Both the position numbers and the translations under genes were made by a program. A model generated the notes under the pieces. The model had not been told where the DNA came from, did no database searches, and saw nothing but the letters and a program-made list of their open reading frames with translations. A DNA stretch of 64,000 nt from Ferruginibacter sp. (GTDB lineage: Bacteria; Bacteroidota; Bacteroidia; Chitinophagales; Chitinophagaceae): assembly GCF_028288465.1 (NCBI RefSeq), contig NZ_JAQBNR010000002.1, forward strand, positions 62,001 through 126,000, written 5' to 3'. Below, piece by piece: positions 27,407 to 36,928 of the stretch. Every line of letters begins with the position of its first letter. Position 1 is the first letter of the stretch.

Positions 27407-27456
27407 TTTTGTGCAATATTTTTTGCAACTGAAATATTGTACCTGAGGGCACAAAA
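27407..27456. repeat. nested inverted repeats upstream of the HAD gene
   Basis: TTTTGTGC (27407-27414) and GCACAAAA (27449-27456) enclose a second pair, GTGCAATATT (27411-27420) and AATATTGTAC (27433-27442, one mismatch). The site lies between the HAD start codon and the terminator of the arabinan operon, so it may be an operator for the HAD gene. No protein is known to bind it. Confidence 0.35.
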
Positions 27457-27477
27457 ATTTTTGCAGGATGCAAAAAT
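27457..27477 (-). terminator. terminator at the end of the arabinan utilisation operon
   Basis: ATTTTTGCA-GGA-TGCAAAAAT forms a 9-base perfect stem with a 3-base loop. On the minus strand it is followed by a further T-run. It lies 42 bases after the stop codon of the GH39 gene. Confidence 0.75.
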
Positions 27478-27518
27478 AAGTGTAGCGCAGCGATTCCAGC
27501 TGTTTTGGCCGGCAATAA

Positions 27519-29240
27519 TTACCAGGTAAATTTTAAAAGGGTTACGCCTTGTCCGGCTAATGACAACTGATAATGAATGTTTCCTTTTTCAATGACAACC
27601 TGCTTTCCTGTTTCAACAGTTTGTAATTGGCCGGCTTTTTCCAACTGGCTGAATTGAGCTGCACTCACTTCCTGTGGTGATCCAAGTTCTTTCCAAACCG
27701 TGTACGAATTGCTATGCGTTTCATCAATCAAATAACTGCTTGCACTCGCTTTAGTGGCGGGTATATTTTCAAGCGCCAGATTTATCAATGCGGTAGATTT
27801 TTTACTATCATCATCATGATAATTCCAAAGCATAATGTACAACTCCCTTGTACCTAAAGTGGCCAGTGCATTAACGTATGGTTGGTCGCCATGAACGCTG
27901 CTGTCAACAATTTGCTGTAATGAAAGCGTGTTCGGATTATTTACTTCCAGCATCTTGCCCTTCATCATGCCAAACATCCTGAAAACGTTCAGCACTGGTT
28001 TATCAATGCCATTGGTGGCCAGGTCGCGAAAGCCCGCGAACCATGGCTGGTCTTCAAACTCAAATGACCAGCTTACTGCCCCCTGCAGGTTTACGTCATA
28101 CTTTTTTGCCAGCGCATATAATTGCGCAAATGAAGCGGCCGTATAACTCGAATACATGGTGCCATTGCGGTAGGCATTCTGCGGGTTAAACTTTACAGAG
28201 CATGCGGCACAACCTTCCGGATCAAACTCACCAATAATGATGGGCAATTTTTTTAACGAAGGAAAGCTATGAACGATTTCGAAACCTCTTGAAACATCCT
28301 GCAACTGTACGGCCATATTCATCCTTACCTGGTTATTTACAACAGTTGGGTTTCCCTTGGCATGAAAAGAAATATAATCCAATGGCGCACCCATTTCGCC
28401 GGTGGCATTATTTTTACCATCCACACAATGCTGCAAAAATGCCTTCAAAAACTCAGCTGCTTTATCCCAGCGTGGGCCGGTGGAAGTAGGGCCTCCAATC
28501 ACCGCATCCGGACAGGCTCTTTTTACTGCATCCGCAGCATAATCATACAATGCAAAATATTTTTCCATGGTACCTTTCCAGTAACCAATATTGGGTTCAT
28601 TCCACACTTCCCAGCACCAGCTTTTTACTTCTTTTTCACCATACTTTTCTTTACAGTGCTTTACCCACTGGTACACCAGTTCGCCCCACTTTTTATAATC
28701 GGTTGGCGGGTAGGCCCAGCCGGTAAAGACTGAATCGTACGGCACGCCCGGCTGCCAGTGGTGCTGGTATGGCTGCGGTTTGGTAGACAAGGCTTCGGGC
28801 ATAAAACCAATCTCTGCAATGGGCTTCATACCACGTTGTACCATCACATCAAAAATAGCGTCTACGCCCGTCCAGTCATAAACAGGTTTACCTTCTTTAT
28901 CTTCTGTGTAAGCGTTGGTACTGCTCCATTTTAACGCTACCTTTCCATCACCTGTGTTTAGTAAATTATGCACCCGAACATAGACCGGATTTTTGCTAAG
29001 CACCGCTAGTTCAGACAGCAATTTTTTACCATCTTTCATGGTGGTATAATTGGCTTCATCATATCCAAAATAACTCCAGACAGGATTAAACGGGCCCGTT
29101 ACTTTTTTTGCATCGATTGTAATGTTGCTCGTAAGCTGCTGCGCAAAGACCGGCTGTAAAACTGCAGCACAGGCTATAGCAAAAATGCAACTACCGGCTA
29201 TTAAACCGGTAGTTGCATTTTTTAAATTTTTTAAAATCAT
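27519..29240 (-). CDS. secreted GH39 family glycoside hydrolase (beta-xylosidase-like)
   Basis: The 573-residue enzyme has a signal peptide ending near residue 33 (PVFAQQ). The (beta/alpha)8 catalytic domain contains the clan GH-A acid/base motif VWNEPN (Glu at about 215) and the nucleophile strand IIIGEFDPEG (Glu at about 338), which with overall similarity place it in GH39, whose members are mainly beta-xylosidases. A C-terminal beta domain follows (about 410-573). In this locus it may remove xylose or a related sugar from arabinan-rich pectin or arabinoxylan side chains, or act on arabinosides; the specificity is not readable. It is the last gene of the operon, 16 bases after the epimerase gene. 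Confidence 0.85.
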   Translation of the reverse strand: MILKNLKNATTGLIAGSCIFAIACAAVLQPVFAQQLTSNITIDAKKVTGPFNPVWSYFGYDEANYTTMKDGKKLLSELAVLSKNPVYVRVHNLLNTGDGKVALKWSSTNAYTEDKEGKPVYDWTGVDAIFDVMVQRGMKPIAEIGFMPEALSTKPQPYQHHWQPGVPYDSVFTGWAYPPTDYKKWGELVYQWVKHCKEKYGEKEVKSWCWEVWNEPNIGYWKGTMEKYFALYDYAADAVKRACPDAVIGGPTSTGPRWDKAAEFLKAFLQHCVDGKNNATGEMGAPLDYISFHAKGNPTVVNNQVRMNMAVQLQDVSRGFEIVHSFPSLKKLPIIIGEFDPEGCAACSVKFNPQNAYRNGTMYSSYTAASFAQLYALAKKYDVNLQGAVSWSFEFEDQPWFAGFRDLATNGIDKPVLNVFRMFGMMKGKMLEVNNPNTLSLQQIVDSSVHGDQPYVNALATLGTRELYIMLWNYHDDDSKKSTALINLALENIPATKASASSYLIDETHSNSYTVWKELGSPQEVSAAQFSQLEKAGQLQTVETGKQVVIEKGNIHYQLSLAGQGVTLLKFTW

Positions 29241-29256
29241 TTTTATAATTGTAGGA

Positions 29257-30402
29257 TTATTTTACTGAAAGTTTGTACACCGTTTCGCTATGAAACTGCT
29301 GACCAGGTAATAACAAAGTGGTCGGGAATTTGGGTTCGTTTGGTGAATCAGGGAAGTGTTGTGTTTCTAAACACATGGCTGCATGCTGATTGATTTTTTT
29401 ACCGGCCGAAGTGAAGATTGTTCCGTCTAAAAAGTTGCCAGTATAAAACTGAACACCAGGCTGTGTCGTGAATACTTCCAGGGTTCTTCCTGAAATGCTG
29501 TCTTTTAATTCAACAATTTTTGACAGGGAAGAATCTTTTTTATTCAAGACAAAGTTGTGGTCATATCCTCCGCTCACAGCGCCAATTTCCTGCCCGATCT
29601 TTTTCGCTTTTGTAAAATCAAATGGTGTTCCTTTTACAGATTTAATTTCTCCTGTTGGTATCAGTGTGGTATCTACCGGTGTATAATTGTCCGCATCAAT
29701 CATCAAAGTATGATCAAGGATACTATTGTTTACATCGCCTGTTAAATTGAAATAACTATGGTTGGTGACATTCAGTACTGTGGCTTTATCTGTGCTGGCG
29801 CTGTATTCAATTTTCAGTTCGTTATCGTCAGTTAAAGTATATCGTACGGTTACTTTTAAATTGCCGGGATAGCCTTCTTCACCATCTTTACTCAGGTAAC
29901 TCAGTTCTACACTTGCAGTTGAATCACTTGCTGGCGTTGCATCCCATACTTGTTTATCAAAACCCTTTAAACCTCCGTGCAATGCATTGGGGCCATTGTT
30001 GGTAGCAAGGGTGTACTCAGTTTTGTCAATTTTAAATTTACCCTTTGCAATGCGGTTGCCATAACGCCCTACCACAGCGCCAAAATAAGGAGGCTTGGCA
30101 AGATAGCCGCTCAAACTATCAAAGCCCAGTACAATACTGGAAGGCTTATTATTTTTATCAGGTGATACCCACGACGTAATCGTTGCACCATAATTAGAAA
30201 TTTTAACCTGTACGCCTTTTGCGTTGGTAAGGGTAAATAAAAATACTTCCTTGCCATCGGTAGTGCCCCATGCAGCTTTTGTTACGCCTGCTTTTGTTTC
30301 CATTTTTTCGGTAGTGCTTGTTTGATTGTTGGTACTGTTGTTACAAGATGTAATAAATATTGCAAAAATGATTGCAACGCTAAAGAGTGGTAATTTTTTC
30401 AT
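29257..30402 (-). CDS. aldose 1-epimerase (mutarotase), lipoprotein
   Basis: The product from the ATG at 30402 (381 residues) begins with a lipoprotein signal peptide with Cys20 (FITSC). An upstream in-frame ATG at 30540 would overlap the GH43 gene and lacks a signal peptide, so it is rejected. The mature part is a GalM-type mutarotase with NGPNALHGGLKGFDKQVWDA, VTNHSYFNLTG (catalytic His) and PGVQFYTGNF, and a late glutamate in the CLETQHFPDSPN segment. It would interconvert the alpha and beta anomers of free sugar released by the neighbouring glycosidases, in the periplasm or at the cell surface. Confidence 0.92.
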   Translation of the reverse strand: MKKLPLFSVAIIFAIFITSCNNSTNNQTSTTEKMETKAGVTKAAWGTTDGKEVFLFTLTNAKGVQVKISNYGATITSWVSPDKNNKPSSIVLGFDSLSGYLAKPPYFGAVVGRYGNRIAKGKFKIDKTEYTLATNNGPNALHGGLKGFDKQVWDATPASDSTASVELSYLSKDGEEGYPGNLKVTVRYTLTDDNELKIEYSASTDKATVLNVTNHSYFNLTGDVNNSILDHTLMIDADNYTPVDTTLIPTGEIKSVKGTPFDFTKAKKIGQEIGAVSGGYDHNFVLNKKDSSLSKIVELKDSISGRTLEVFTTQPGVQFYTGNFLDGTIFTSAGKKINQHAAMCLETQHFPDSPNEPKFPTTLLLPGQQFHSETVYKLSVK

Positions 30403-30508
30403 ATGTTTTTTTTGCTTCTGCTCCCTCCCGGGCGAAGTGTTGTTGATAATAAAAATTAAATTTATGACAATAATTCTGAGGCTGACAATTAATATTACAG
30501 CTATATTA

Positions 30509-31504
30509 TCAGCGCTTTCTTTGAACAGCAGGCCAGTCATTAAACCAGCCTATTTTTTCTATCCTCAATTTACTTCTCCCATTGTCTGCCGCATCATATC
30601 CATGAAAGATTAAGTAGTCTGTACCACTAAAATTAGCTACAGCATTGTGTCCTACGCCGTGCCAGTTTTTGTCTCCTTCCAACACAAGACTGGCACCCCC
30701 CAGGTTCATCGGAACGCCATCCCTGTCTGCATAAGGTCCTGTCACCTTTTCACTTCGGCCCACCATCATTTTATAAGTGCTCTTTTCGCCACGGCAACAA
30801 TAATCAAAGGATACAAAGAGATAAAAATATTTTCCATGACGGTAGATGAAAGGCGCTTCAATGGCGGCGTCGCCTGCAACCGAATCGGGTAAAATATAAT
30901 CTCTTTTACGGGCTGCCACGGTGTACCATTCCTCCGGCTGCGCAACTGCGGTTAATGCGGTATCTAATTTTACCAGTTTCATTCCATTCCAGAAAGAACC
31001 AAATACAAGCCAGGGAACATTATTTTCATCCAGGATGAGATTGGGATCAATCGCATTCCACATATCCCTGCCTGGCACGGACTGTATCACTTTACCATGA
31101 TCAATCCATTTAAAATTTTTGGAAGAAGGATCCAGTGTTTTGTTGGTTGCCACGCCAATGCAGGAAGTATTTTTTCCAAAGGCAGATACAGCGTAATATA
31201 AATAAAACTGCCCGTTGTGATAACTGATATCCGGTGCCCAGATATGTCCCCTGAAAGATGGAATAGCATCCACCGCCCATTGCGGCGCCTTATCAAAAAC
31301 CGGCTTTAATTGTTTCCAGTGTTTCATATCCGGCGAAGAAAAAGCGGTGATACCCTGGCCTGTGCAAAAGATGTAATACATACTGTCCTGCCGGATGATC
31401 ACGGGATCATGTACAGAAATGAGTGTATCATTTATTGCAGGCTTTATTTGACCGTCAACGGTAAAAGTTGCCAGCATCAATAAAGCGAAAAGAAAATTTT
31501 TCAT
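30509..31504 (-). CDS. secreted GH43 family arabinan-degrading enzyme (endo-1,5-alpha-L-arabinanase-like)
   Basis: The 331-residue protein has a signal peptide (residues 1-18) and a single five-bladed beta-propeller catalytic domain. The three GH43 acids are visible: Asp33 (VHDPVII, base), Asp153 (NAIDPNLI, pKa modulator) and Glu216 (AIEAPFIY, acid). The RGHIWAPDISYHNGQFYLYY segment is typical of endo-arabinanases. There is no lipobox, so it is periplasmic or secreted. It ends 106 bases before the epimerase and starts 5 bases from the preceding GH51 stop, indicating co-transcription. Confidence 0.92.
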   Translation of the reverse strand: MKNFLFALLMLATFTVDGQIKPAINDTLISVHDPVIIRQDSMYYIFCTGQGITAFSSPDMKHWKQLKPVFDKAPQWAVDAIPSFRGHIWAPDISYHNGQFYLYYAVSAFGKNTSCIGVATNKTLDPSSKNFKWIDHGKVIQSVPGRDMWNAIDPNLILDENNVPWLVFGSFWNGMKLVKLDTALTAVAQPEEWYTVAARKRDYILPDSVAGDAAIEAPFIYRHGKYFYLFVSFDYCCRGEKSTYKMMVGRSEKVTGPYADRDGVPMNLGGASLVLEGDKNWHGVGHNAVANFSGTDYLIFHGYDAADNGRSKLRIEKIGWFNDWPAVQRKR

Positions 31505-31509
31505 ACAAT

Positions 31510-33522
31510 TTATTTCATACCAATGCGGTACACGCTGAAGGAATAGGCTGGTAATGAAGCCGCCAGTTTATTGCCTTTTACCTGTACTGTTGAGGCAACC
31601 GGACTAACCGCTTCAGGCGTTGCAAAACTATTTACATCCAGCACCGAATTCCCTTTTAAAAGAGTCACCGTTGCAGCAGGTGTTAATTTTTTTGCACCAT
31701 TAATAGTGATGACTTTATTGACGGCATTGGCCGAAGCATTTACTACTTTAATAATCACCTCATTGGTATTTTTATCAGTCACTGCAGATACGTACAGACT
31801 ATCCTGCCCCGTTACTGCCTGGCCATCCATTAACGCCGGTACTACATTGGTTCCCTTGTTGGTGCTATATAATTTTTGCACGTAATAATTTGGCGTACCA
31901 TAAGATTGCAGGTTATTCACCCAAATCAAATCAGGCGTCCATTGCCAGCCATCAGCATGTGCAAATAACGGCGCATAAGATGCCATACTTACTACTCCTG
32001 CATTGCGTTCAAGGCCCGTCATAAATGCGGCTTCGCTGATAGCCGTGAGCCAGTTATTTTTATTGTCTATACTTACTGTCTTATCACTCTGTGCGGCATA
32101 TTCACCACCAAATACTTTTGAGCCGTTTCTTGGATAATTATCATACCGTTTCGCATTGGCCAAAAACCACTCCGGTTTTTGATAATAGTGTTCATCAATA
32201 ATATCCGCCTTCATGGCATGCAGTTCTTTATTTAGATAATCAAACATGTCACCGTTGGGTGCAATGCCTGAACTGTTCACCAGTTTAAAATCCGGATATT
32301 TTGATTTAATGGCTTTGGTAAAAATTTTCAACCGCTCAATGTATTGTGGTCCCCAATTTTCGTTGCCTACTCCCATCATCTTTAAATTGAATGGCGCAGG
32401 ATGTCCCATACCAGCACGCACTTTTCCCCATTTGGTGGTTACATCGCCATTGGCAAATTCAATCAAATCCAATGCATCCTGAACGTAGGGATCAATGTCT
32501 CCCACCGGAACAACTTCTGCCGAATTAAACTGGCAAGCCATACCGCAATTCAATATCGGCAACGGTGCGGCACCGATGTCTTCTGCCAACTGAAAATACT
32601 CAAAAAAGCCAAGGCCGAATGTTTGAAAATAATCAGGGGCCGGGCGGTGGGCAAATTCAAAATTCCAGCGGTTAATAATAAGTTGCCTGTCTTCAATGGG
32701 ACCCAGTGTTTTTTTCCATTGATAGCGTTGGGAAAGATCAAAACCTTCCACAATGCAGCCTCCCGGAAAACGGATAAAGCCAGGCTTAAGATCAGCCAGT
32801 TTTTGAATCATATCTGCCCGCATGCCTCCGGGGCGGTTCTTCCATGTATCGGATGGAAACAGTGAAATCATGTCCAGGTCAATCACACCATTGCCTTCAA
32901 ACCAGATATTCATTTTTGCTTTCAGCACTGTTTCATTCGCTGTAAAACTGGCTGCTGTTTTATGCCATTCGCTGCCTGCTTCGTTTGGTGCAACAGTAGT
33001 GCCGCCTAAAAATTTTCCGGTACTATCTACCAATTCTATATGCATTTTTACACCCGAAGCTGACTGGTGATACATCACGGAAAAATCATACCGAAGATCT
33101 TTTTTAATCCCCATACCACGAAAGCCTTCATTGGTTAAACCAAGATTCCCTTTCGCTACGTGATCAACTGTAACATTTATGTAGCGGGGGTTTGCAGTAT
33201 TTTCTTCTTTCCGGTTCACCACCAATACGGGGCTCGTTAAAGCAGCTACAGGGTCGTTTTCTCGTAGTGGTTGTTTTACACTCCATCCCATCATGGGTTT
33301 AAAAAATTCAAAGGAGCGGTTCTTTACCAGTTCCGCATAGATACCTCCATCGGCGCCAAGGTTAATGTCTTCAAAAAACACTCCCCACATGGTGGGTTGT
33401 ACATCGGCTATGGGTTTATTTACCTGTACGGCAATAACACTGTTATTTTGCGCCTGCGTCAATGAAGGCAGCAACGAACCTGTTGTGAGCGAAACGGCAA
33501 CAAGCAACTTTTTAATACGCAT
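31510..33522 (-). CDS. GH51 alpha-L-arabinofuranosidase with N-terminal carbohydrate-binding-like domain
   Basis: The 670-residue secreted enzyme has a signal peptide (to about residue 24, LTQAQ). It starts like the long GH51 type (MWGVFFEDINLGADGGIYAEL, 45-65), with a CBM-like beta-sandwich insert at about 85-225, the TIM barrel at about 235-500 with the acid/base VGNENWG (Glu388) and a nucleophile region near DEHYY, and a C-terminal beta domain. It would release L-arabinofuranose from arabinan branches or arabino-oligosaccharides. It is distinct in length and N-terminus from the second GH51 in this operon, suggesting a different linkage preference. Confidence 0.93.
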   Translation of the reverse strand: MRIKKLLVAVSLTTGSLLPSLTQAQNNSVIAVQVNKPIADVQPTMWGVFFEDINLGADGGIYAELVKNRSFEFFKPMMGWSVKQPLRENDPVAALTSPVLVVNRKEENTANPRYINVTVDHVAKGNLGLTNEGFRGMGIKKDLRYDFSVMYHQSASGVKMHIELVDSTGKFLGGTTVAPNEAGSEWHKTAASFTANETVLKAKMNIWFEGNGVIDLDMISLFPSDTWKNRPGGMRADMIQKLADLKPGFIRFPGGCIVEGFDLSQRYQWKKTLGPIEDRQLIINRWNFEFAHRPAPDYFQTFGLGFFEYFQLAEDIGAAPLPILNCGMACQFNSAEVVPVGDIDPYVQDALDLIEFANGDVTTKWGKVRAGMGHPAPFNLKMMGVGNENWGPQYIERLKIFTKAIKSKYPDFKLVNSSGIAPNGDMFDYLNKELHAMKADIIDEHYYQKPEWFLANAKRYDNYPRNGSKVFGGEYAAQSDKTVSIDNKNNWLTAISEAAFMTGLERNAGVVSMASYAPLFAHADGWQWTPDLIWVNNLQSYGTPNYYVQKLYSTNKGTNVVPALMDGQAVTGQDSLYVSAVTDKNTNEVIIKVVNASANAVNKVITINGAKKLTPAATVTLLKGNSVLDVNSFATPEAVSPVASTVQVKGNKLAASLPAYSFSVYRIGMK

Positions 33523-33655
33523 GCTTTTATTTTTTTATTATAGGGATTCAATACTGTTAATCGTTTATTTTTCTAAGTGTACAAGAACTAAGATCTAACC
33601 ACATTGCAAAGGCAGGTATAAACAGTGTTACAGTAATTGCCCTTCTTGTGTATTT

Positions 33656-35200
33656 TTATTTAAGAGTTACCACAATAACTGATGTTGGCGGTACTGTGAT
33701 AGATAAAATATTTTTGTTCAGTGCCAAATCTTTAAATACAACCGGCTTTATTTTATCAGGCTCGGTAAATGAATTATAGTCCTGCAATTTTTTTGAAGTA
33801 AGCACTTTTGCAGCTACTGTTTTTACTTTTTCATCGCCGATATTTACGTCAATTTTTTGGGCATGAGCCGGATCAATATTCACCAAGGAAATATGAATGG
33901 CACCGGTACTGTCTTTAGATGCAGAGGCAGAAACAGCCGGTAATTTTTGTCCGTTAAAAGTATAGTCGTTGCCTGTAACCGTTAATGGCAGCAATGTTGC
34001 GTTCTGGTGCACATTGTACATTTCCATTACATGGTAAGTAGGTGTAAGGATCATTTTTTCTTTGTTGGTCAAAATAACAGCCTGCAGCACATTTACGCAT
34101 TGCGCCAAATTTGCAATACGCACCCTGTCGGCATGGTTGTTAAAAATGTTTAGTGTAACGCCTGCAATCATCGCATCCCGGATGGTATTTTGCTGGTATA
34201 AAAAACCGGGATTGGTACCTTTCTCTACATCATACCATCCGCCCCATTCATCTACCACCAATGCAATCTTTTTAGCAGGATCATATTTATCCATAACGGC
34301 GGCGTGTTTGGTTACCAGTTCATCCATCAGCAATGCCTGCTTCATAATACCAAAATATTGTTCTTCAGAAAATTCGATGGCAGGCCCTTTTTTATTCCAG
34401 TCAAGCACCGAGTAATGATGCATGGCCACGCCCCCCAGCATGTTCAATGGAATATTTTTCATCAGGGTTTCTGTCCAGTTATAGTCAGCATCGCTTGCAC
34501 CAGATGCAATGCGCAATAAGCCGCCGCTATTTTCCCAGTCGGAAATAAAGGTGGCGTACTTTCGGTATTCATCTGCATAATATTCAGGTTTCATATTTCC
34601 ACCACAGCCCCAGGCTTCGTTTCCGATACCCCATAATTTTACTTTCCAGGGTTCTGTTCTGCCATTTTGTGTACGCAGGTCACTCATCGGACTTTTACCT
34701 TTAAAGTTGGTATATTGTACCCAGTCGGCTAACTCCTGTACAGTGCCACTACCAACATTACCGGAGAGGTAAGGTTCTGCACCCAGCAGTTCGCACATGT
34801 TCAAAAAATCGTGCGTGCCAAAGCTGTTATCTTCTGTTACACCACCCCACCATTTGTTTACCATGGCAGGCCGTTTATCTTTCGGACCAATACCGTCTTT
34901 CCAGTGATAGGTATCTGCAAAACAACCGCCCGGCCAGCGCAGGTTAGGAATTTTTAATTTTTTCAACGCATCAATAATGTCATTACGTACGCCATTTGTG
35001 TTGGGTATTTTAGAAGTATCTCCTACGTAAAAACCATCGTAAATACAGTGACCGAGGTGCTCTGCAAAGTGGCCATAAATATTTTTACTGATGGTAACTT
35101 TGGCCGTTGCAGAATTAATGGCAATTGTGTTTTGCTGGGCAAGTCCAAGTTTAGATGCTGCAACCAATACCAGTAACAGCAACGCACATTTTTTTTTCAT
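33656..35200 (-). CDS. GH51 alpha-L-arabinofuranosidase (short type)
   Basis: The 514-residue enzyme has a signal peptide (residues 1-21, LGLAQ) and a compact GH51 layout: IYGHFAEHLGHCIYDGFYVG near the start, LRWPGGCFAD (about 88-96), acid/base GIGNEAWG (Glu195), nucleophile VVDEWGGW (Glu317) and a C-terminal beta-sandwich. This type cleaves alpha-1,2, 1,3 or 1,5 arabinofuranosyl bonds of arabino-oligosaccharides. The signal peptide places it in the periplasm or outside, unlike many cytoplasmic GH51 enzymes of other phyla. Confidence 0.94.
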   Translation of the reverse strand: MKKKCALLLLVLVAASKLGLAQQNTIAINSATAKVTISKNIYGHFAEHLGHCIYDGFYVGDTSKIPNTNGVRNDIIDALKKLKIPNLRWPGGCFADTYHWKDGIGPKDKRPAMVNKWWGGVTEDNSFGTHDFLNMCELLGAEPYLSGNVGSGTVQELADWVQYTNFKGKSPMSDLRTQNGRTEPWKVKLWGIGNEAWGCGGNMKPEYYADEYRKYATFISDWENSGGLLRIASGASDADYNWTETLMKNIPLNMLGGVAMHHYSVLDWNKKGPAIEFSEEQYFGIMKQALLMDELVTKHAAVMDKYDPAKKIALVVDEWGGWYDVEKGTNPGFLYQQNTIRDAMIAGVTLNIFNNHADRVRIANLAQCVNVLQAVILTNKEKMILTPTYHVMEMYNVHQNATLLPLTVTGNDYTFNGQKLPAVSASASKDSTGAIHISLVNIDPAHAQKIDVNIGDEKVKTVAAKVLTSKKLQDYNSFTEPDKIKPVVFKDLALNKNILSITVPPTSVIVVTLK

Positions 35201-35290
35201 ACTTTTTATTTTTTACATTTTGTCATAACAATCAAACCGAAGTTATATAAATGTGCCTTGTATTTACAGGTTAAATTTTAAAAACAATTT

Positions 35291-36892
35291 TTATCTTAAC
35301 TTTTTTGCCCACACAGATACACCTGAAGGGGTGAGTCCGGCATAGGTCAGCGTTACTACCCTTGTTGCAGCTTCCCAATCCCAGGCATCTTTTACTATGT
35401 ATTTGTTGCCATTGATGTTTAATAAACCCGTGGTGGCATCAAACGACCACCCTCCTGTAACACCACCGCTTACTTTTTTATCAGCGCCCAACGTTACCGT
35501 TACAGAATGTTGTATCACCTGGTATTGATATTGCAACGTAATCTGTTCCCAATTACCTACTAATGATTGTTCGGTAATAGAAGTTGCAGGCACCGCAGCA
35601 TATCTTTCCGGCGACACAACCGGCCAGCCATCCCCGGTCCATTGTATGCTTCTTACCTGCCCCATCATTAATGCATTGGATGCGTTGATTCCGGGTACAT
35701 CCTTCGGCAATCGTCCCTGGGAAGCATAAAACCACTCTTTTGTATCAGGATTTTGAAATATCGCACAATGAGAAATGCCTACCCAGCCTGTATGATTGTT
35801 GAAGGCATAGGGATGTGTTACAATGGGCCAACATTCTGCGCCTGCAGTTACATTGCCACCATCCATACCTATATAAGGCCCGGTTATATTTTTTGACCTT
35901 GCAACACGGGTATTATACGCAACAGACAATTCATCATACGCCATAAACAAATAATAATAGCCTGTTGCTTCATTGTAAATAATTTCAGGTGCTTCCAATG
36001 CCTGCCAGCGATTATTACTGATGTTACCACGGCCCGCAATGCGAACACCATAATCATCAATTGTTTCTAACTTATCCGGCTTGCCGGTAGTTGCATTTAA
36101 TTTGAGCGCTGCAATACCTGTATGCCAAGAACCATAAACCAGCCAGTGTTCACCCTCTGGTGTAATGATAAAGCTGGGATCGATGGCATTGAATTTAAAA
36201 TACGCATTCCAGTCTGATCCGCCATTCCTGGTATAACTTTCCAGTCCATCAGGTTCAGAACATACAACCATGCCTTTATCTGTCCATACATTGGTAGCCA
36301 AATCATCCGATTCTGCCAAACCAATAAATGCTCTTTCACTCCAGGATGTATTATAGTCTGTGCCAACAATCGGATCCAATACTACTACACAATAATACAA
36401 GCGGTATTTGTTACCTACTTTTCTGATACAGGGCGCCCAGTATCCATAAGTTGGATTATCAATTGCAGGCAACGCCGGTACCATCCTGGCACGTTTATTA
36501 TTCAAAGAATCTTTTACCCACGCCGGTACGGTTGTAAAGGCAGTACCCATAAAATCCCAATTCACTAAATCTTTGGAACGGCGGTAAGGATAATGCCCAT
36601 GACCATCCAGCACATTTCCATAGGAAGCATCCGTTTGGTACATGTAATAATAATCGCCGCATTTTGTAACCGTAGGGTCATGCACATTGGCAAGGTTCCA
36701 TTGCGAACGACTTTCCCAGCCCGATATTGGAATGTAATTATCCGCATAAGTTGGCCCGGGAAACGTGTCTGTTACCGGCGGCACCACAACCGGCGGCGTT
36801 ACGGGCGGCACAGGTGCAGGCGTACTTGTTTTACTACAACCTGAAACAACTACCAGCAAAGCAACTGCGATTATAAAAGATAAATATTTCAT
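35291..36892 (-). CDS. GH43 family lipoprotein (probable surface endo-arabinanase)
   Basis: The 533-residue protein has a lipoprotein signal with Cys19 (VVVSGC), then a proline-rich linker (about 26-45) that would hold the enzyme away from the membrane. The GH43 propeller carries Asp72 (NVHDPTV), Asp238 (NAIDPSF) and Glu300 (ALEAPEI). The last 90 residues form a separate beta-rich domain starting SLVGNWEQI, a lipocalin-like extension seen in other arabinan endo-hydrolases. The lipid anchor and linker suggest that it makes the first cuts in arabinan at the outer surface for the SusCD transporter; this is inferred. Confidence 0.9.
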   Translation of the reverse strand: MKYLSFIIAVALLVVVSGCSKTSTPAPVPPVTPPVVVPPVTDTFPGPTYADNYIPISGWESRSQWNLANVHDPTVTKCGDYYYMYQTDASYGNVLDGHGHYPYRRSKDLVNWDFMGTAFTTVPAWVKDSLNNKRARMVPALPAIDNPTYGYWAPCIRKVGNKYRLYYCVVVLDPIVGTDYNTSWSERAFIGLAESDDLATNVWTDKGMVVCSEPDGLESYTRNGGSDWNAYFKFNAIDPSFIITPEGEHWLVYGSWHTGIAALKLNATTGKPDKLETIDDYGVRIAGRGNISNNRWQALEAPEIIYNEATGYYYLFMAYDELSVAYNTRVARSKNITGPYIGMDGGNVTAGAECWPIVTHPYAFNNHTGWVGISHCAIFQNPDTKEWFYASQGRLPKDVPGINASNALMMGQVRSIQWTGDGWPVVSPERYAAVPATSITEQSLVGNWEQITLQYQYQVIQHSVTVTLGADKKVSGGVTGGWSFDATTGLLNINGNKYIVKDAWDWEAATRVVTLTYAGLTPSGVSVWAKKLR

Positions 36893-36928
36893 GTTGTTGA
36901 GTTTTTTAGAAAAATTATTTTTAACCGT

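Noticed and set aside
30403..30540. Extended N-terminus for the aldose epimerase
   Set aside because: It would overlap the GH43 gene and push the lipoprotein signal peptide to an internal position; the ATG at 30402 is preferred.
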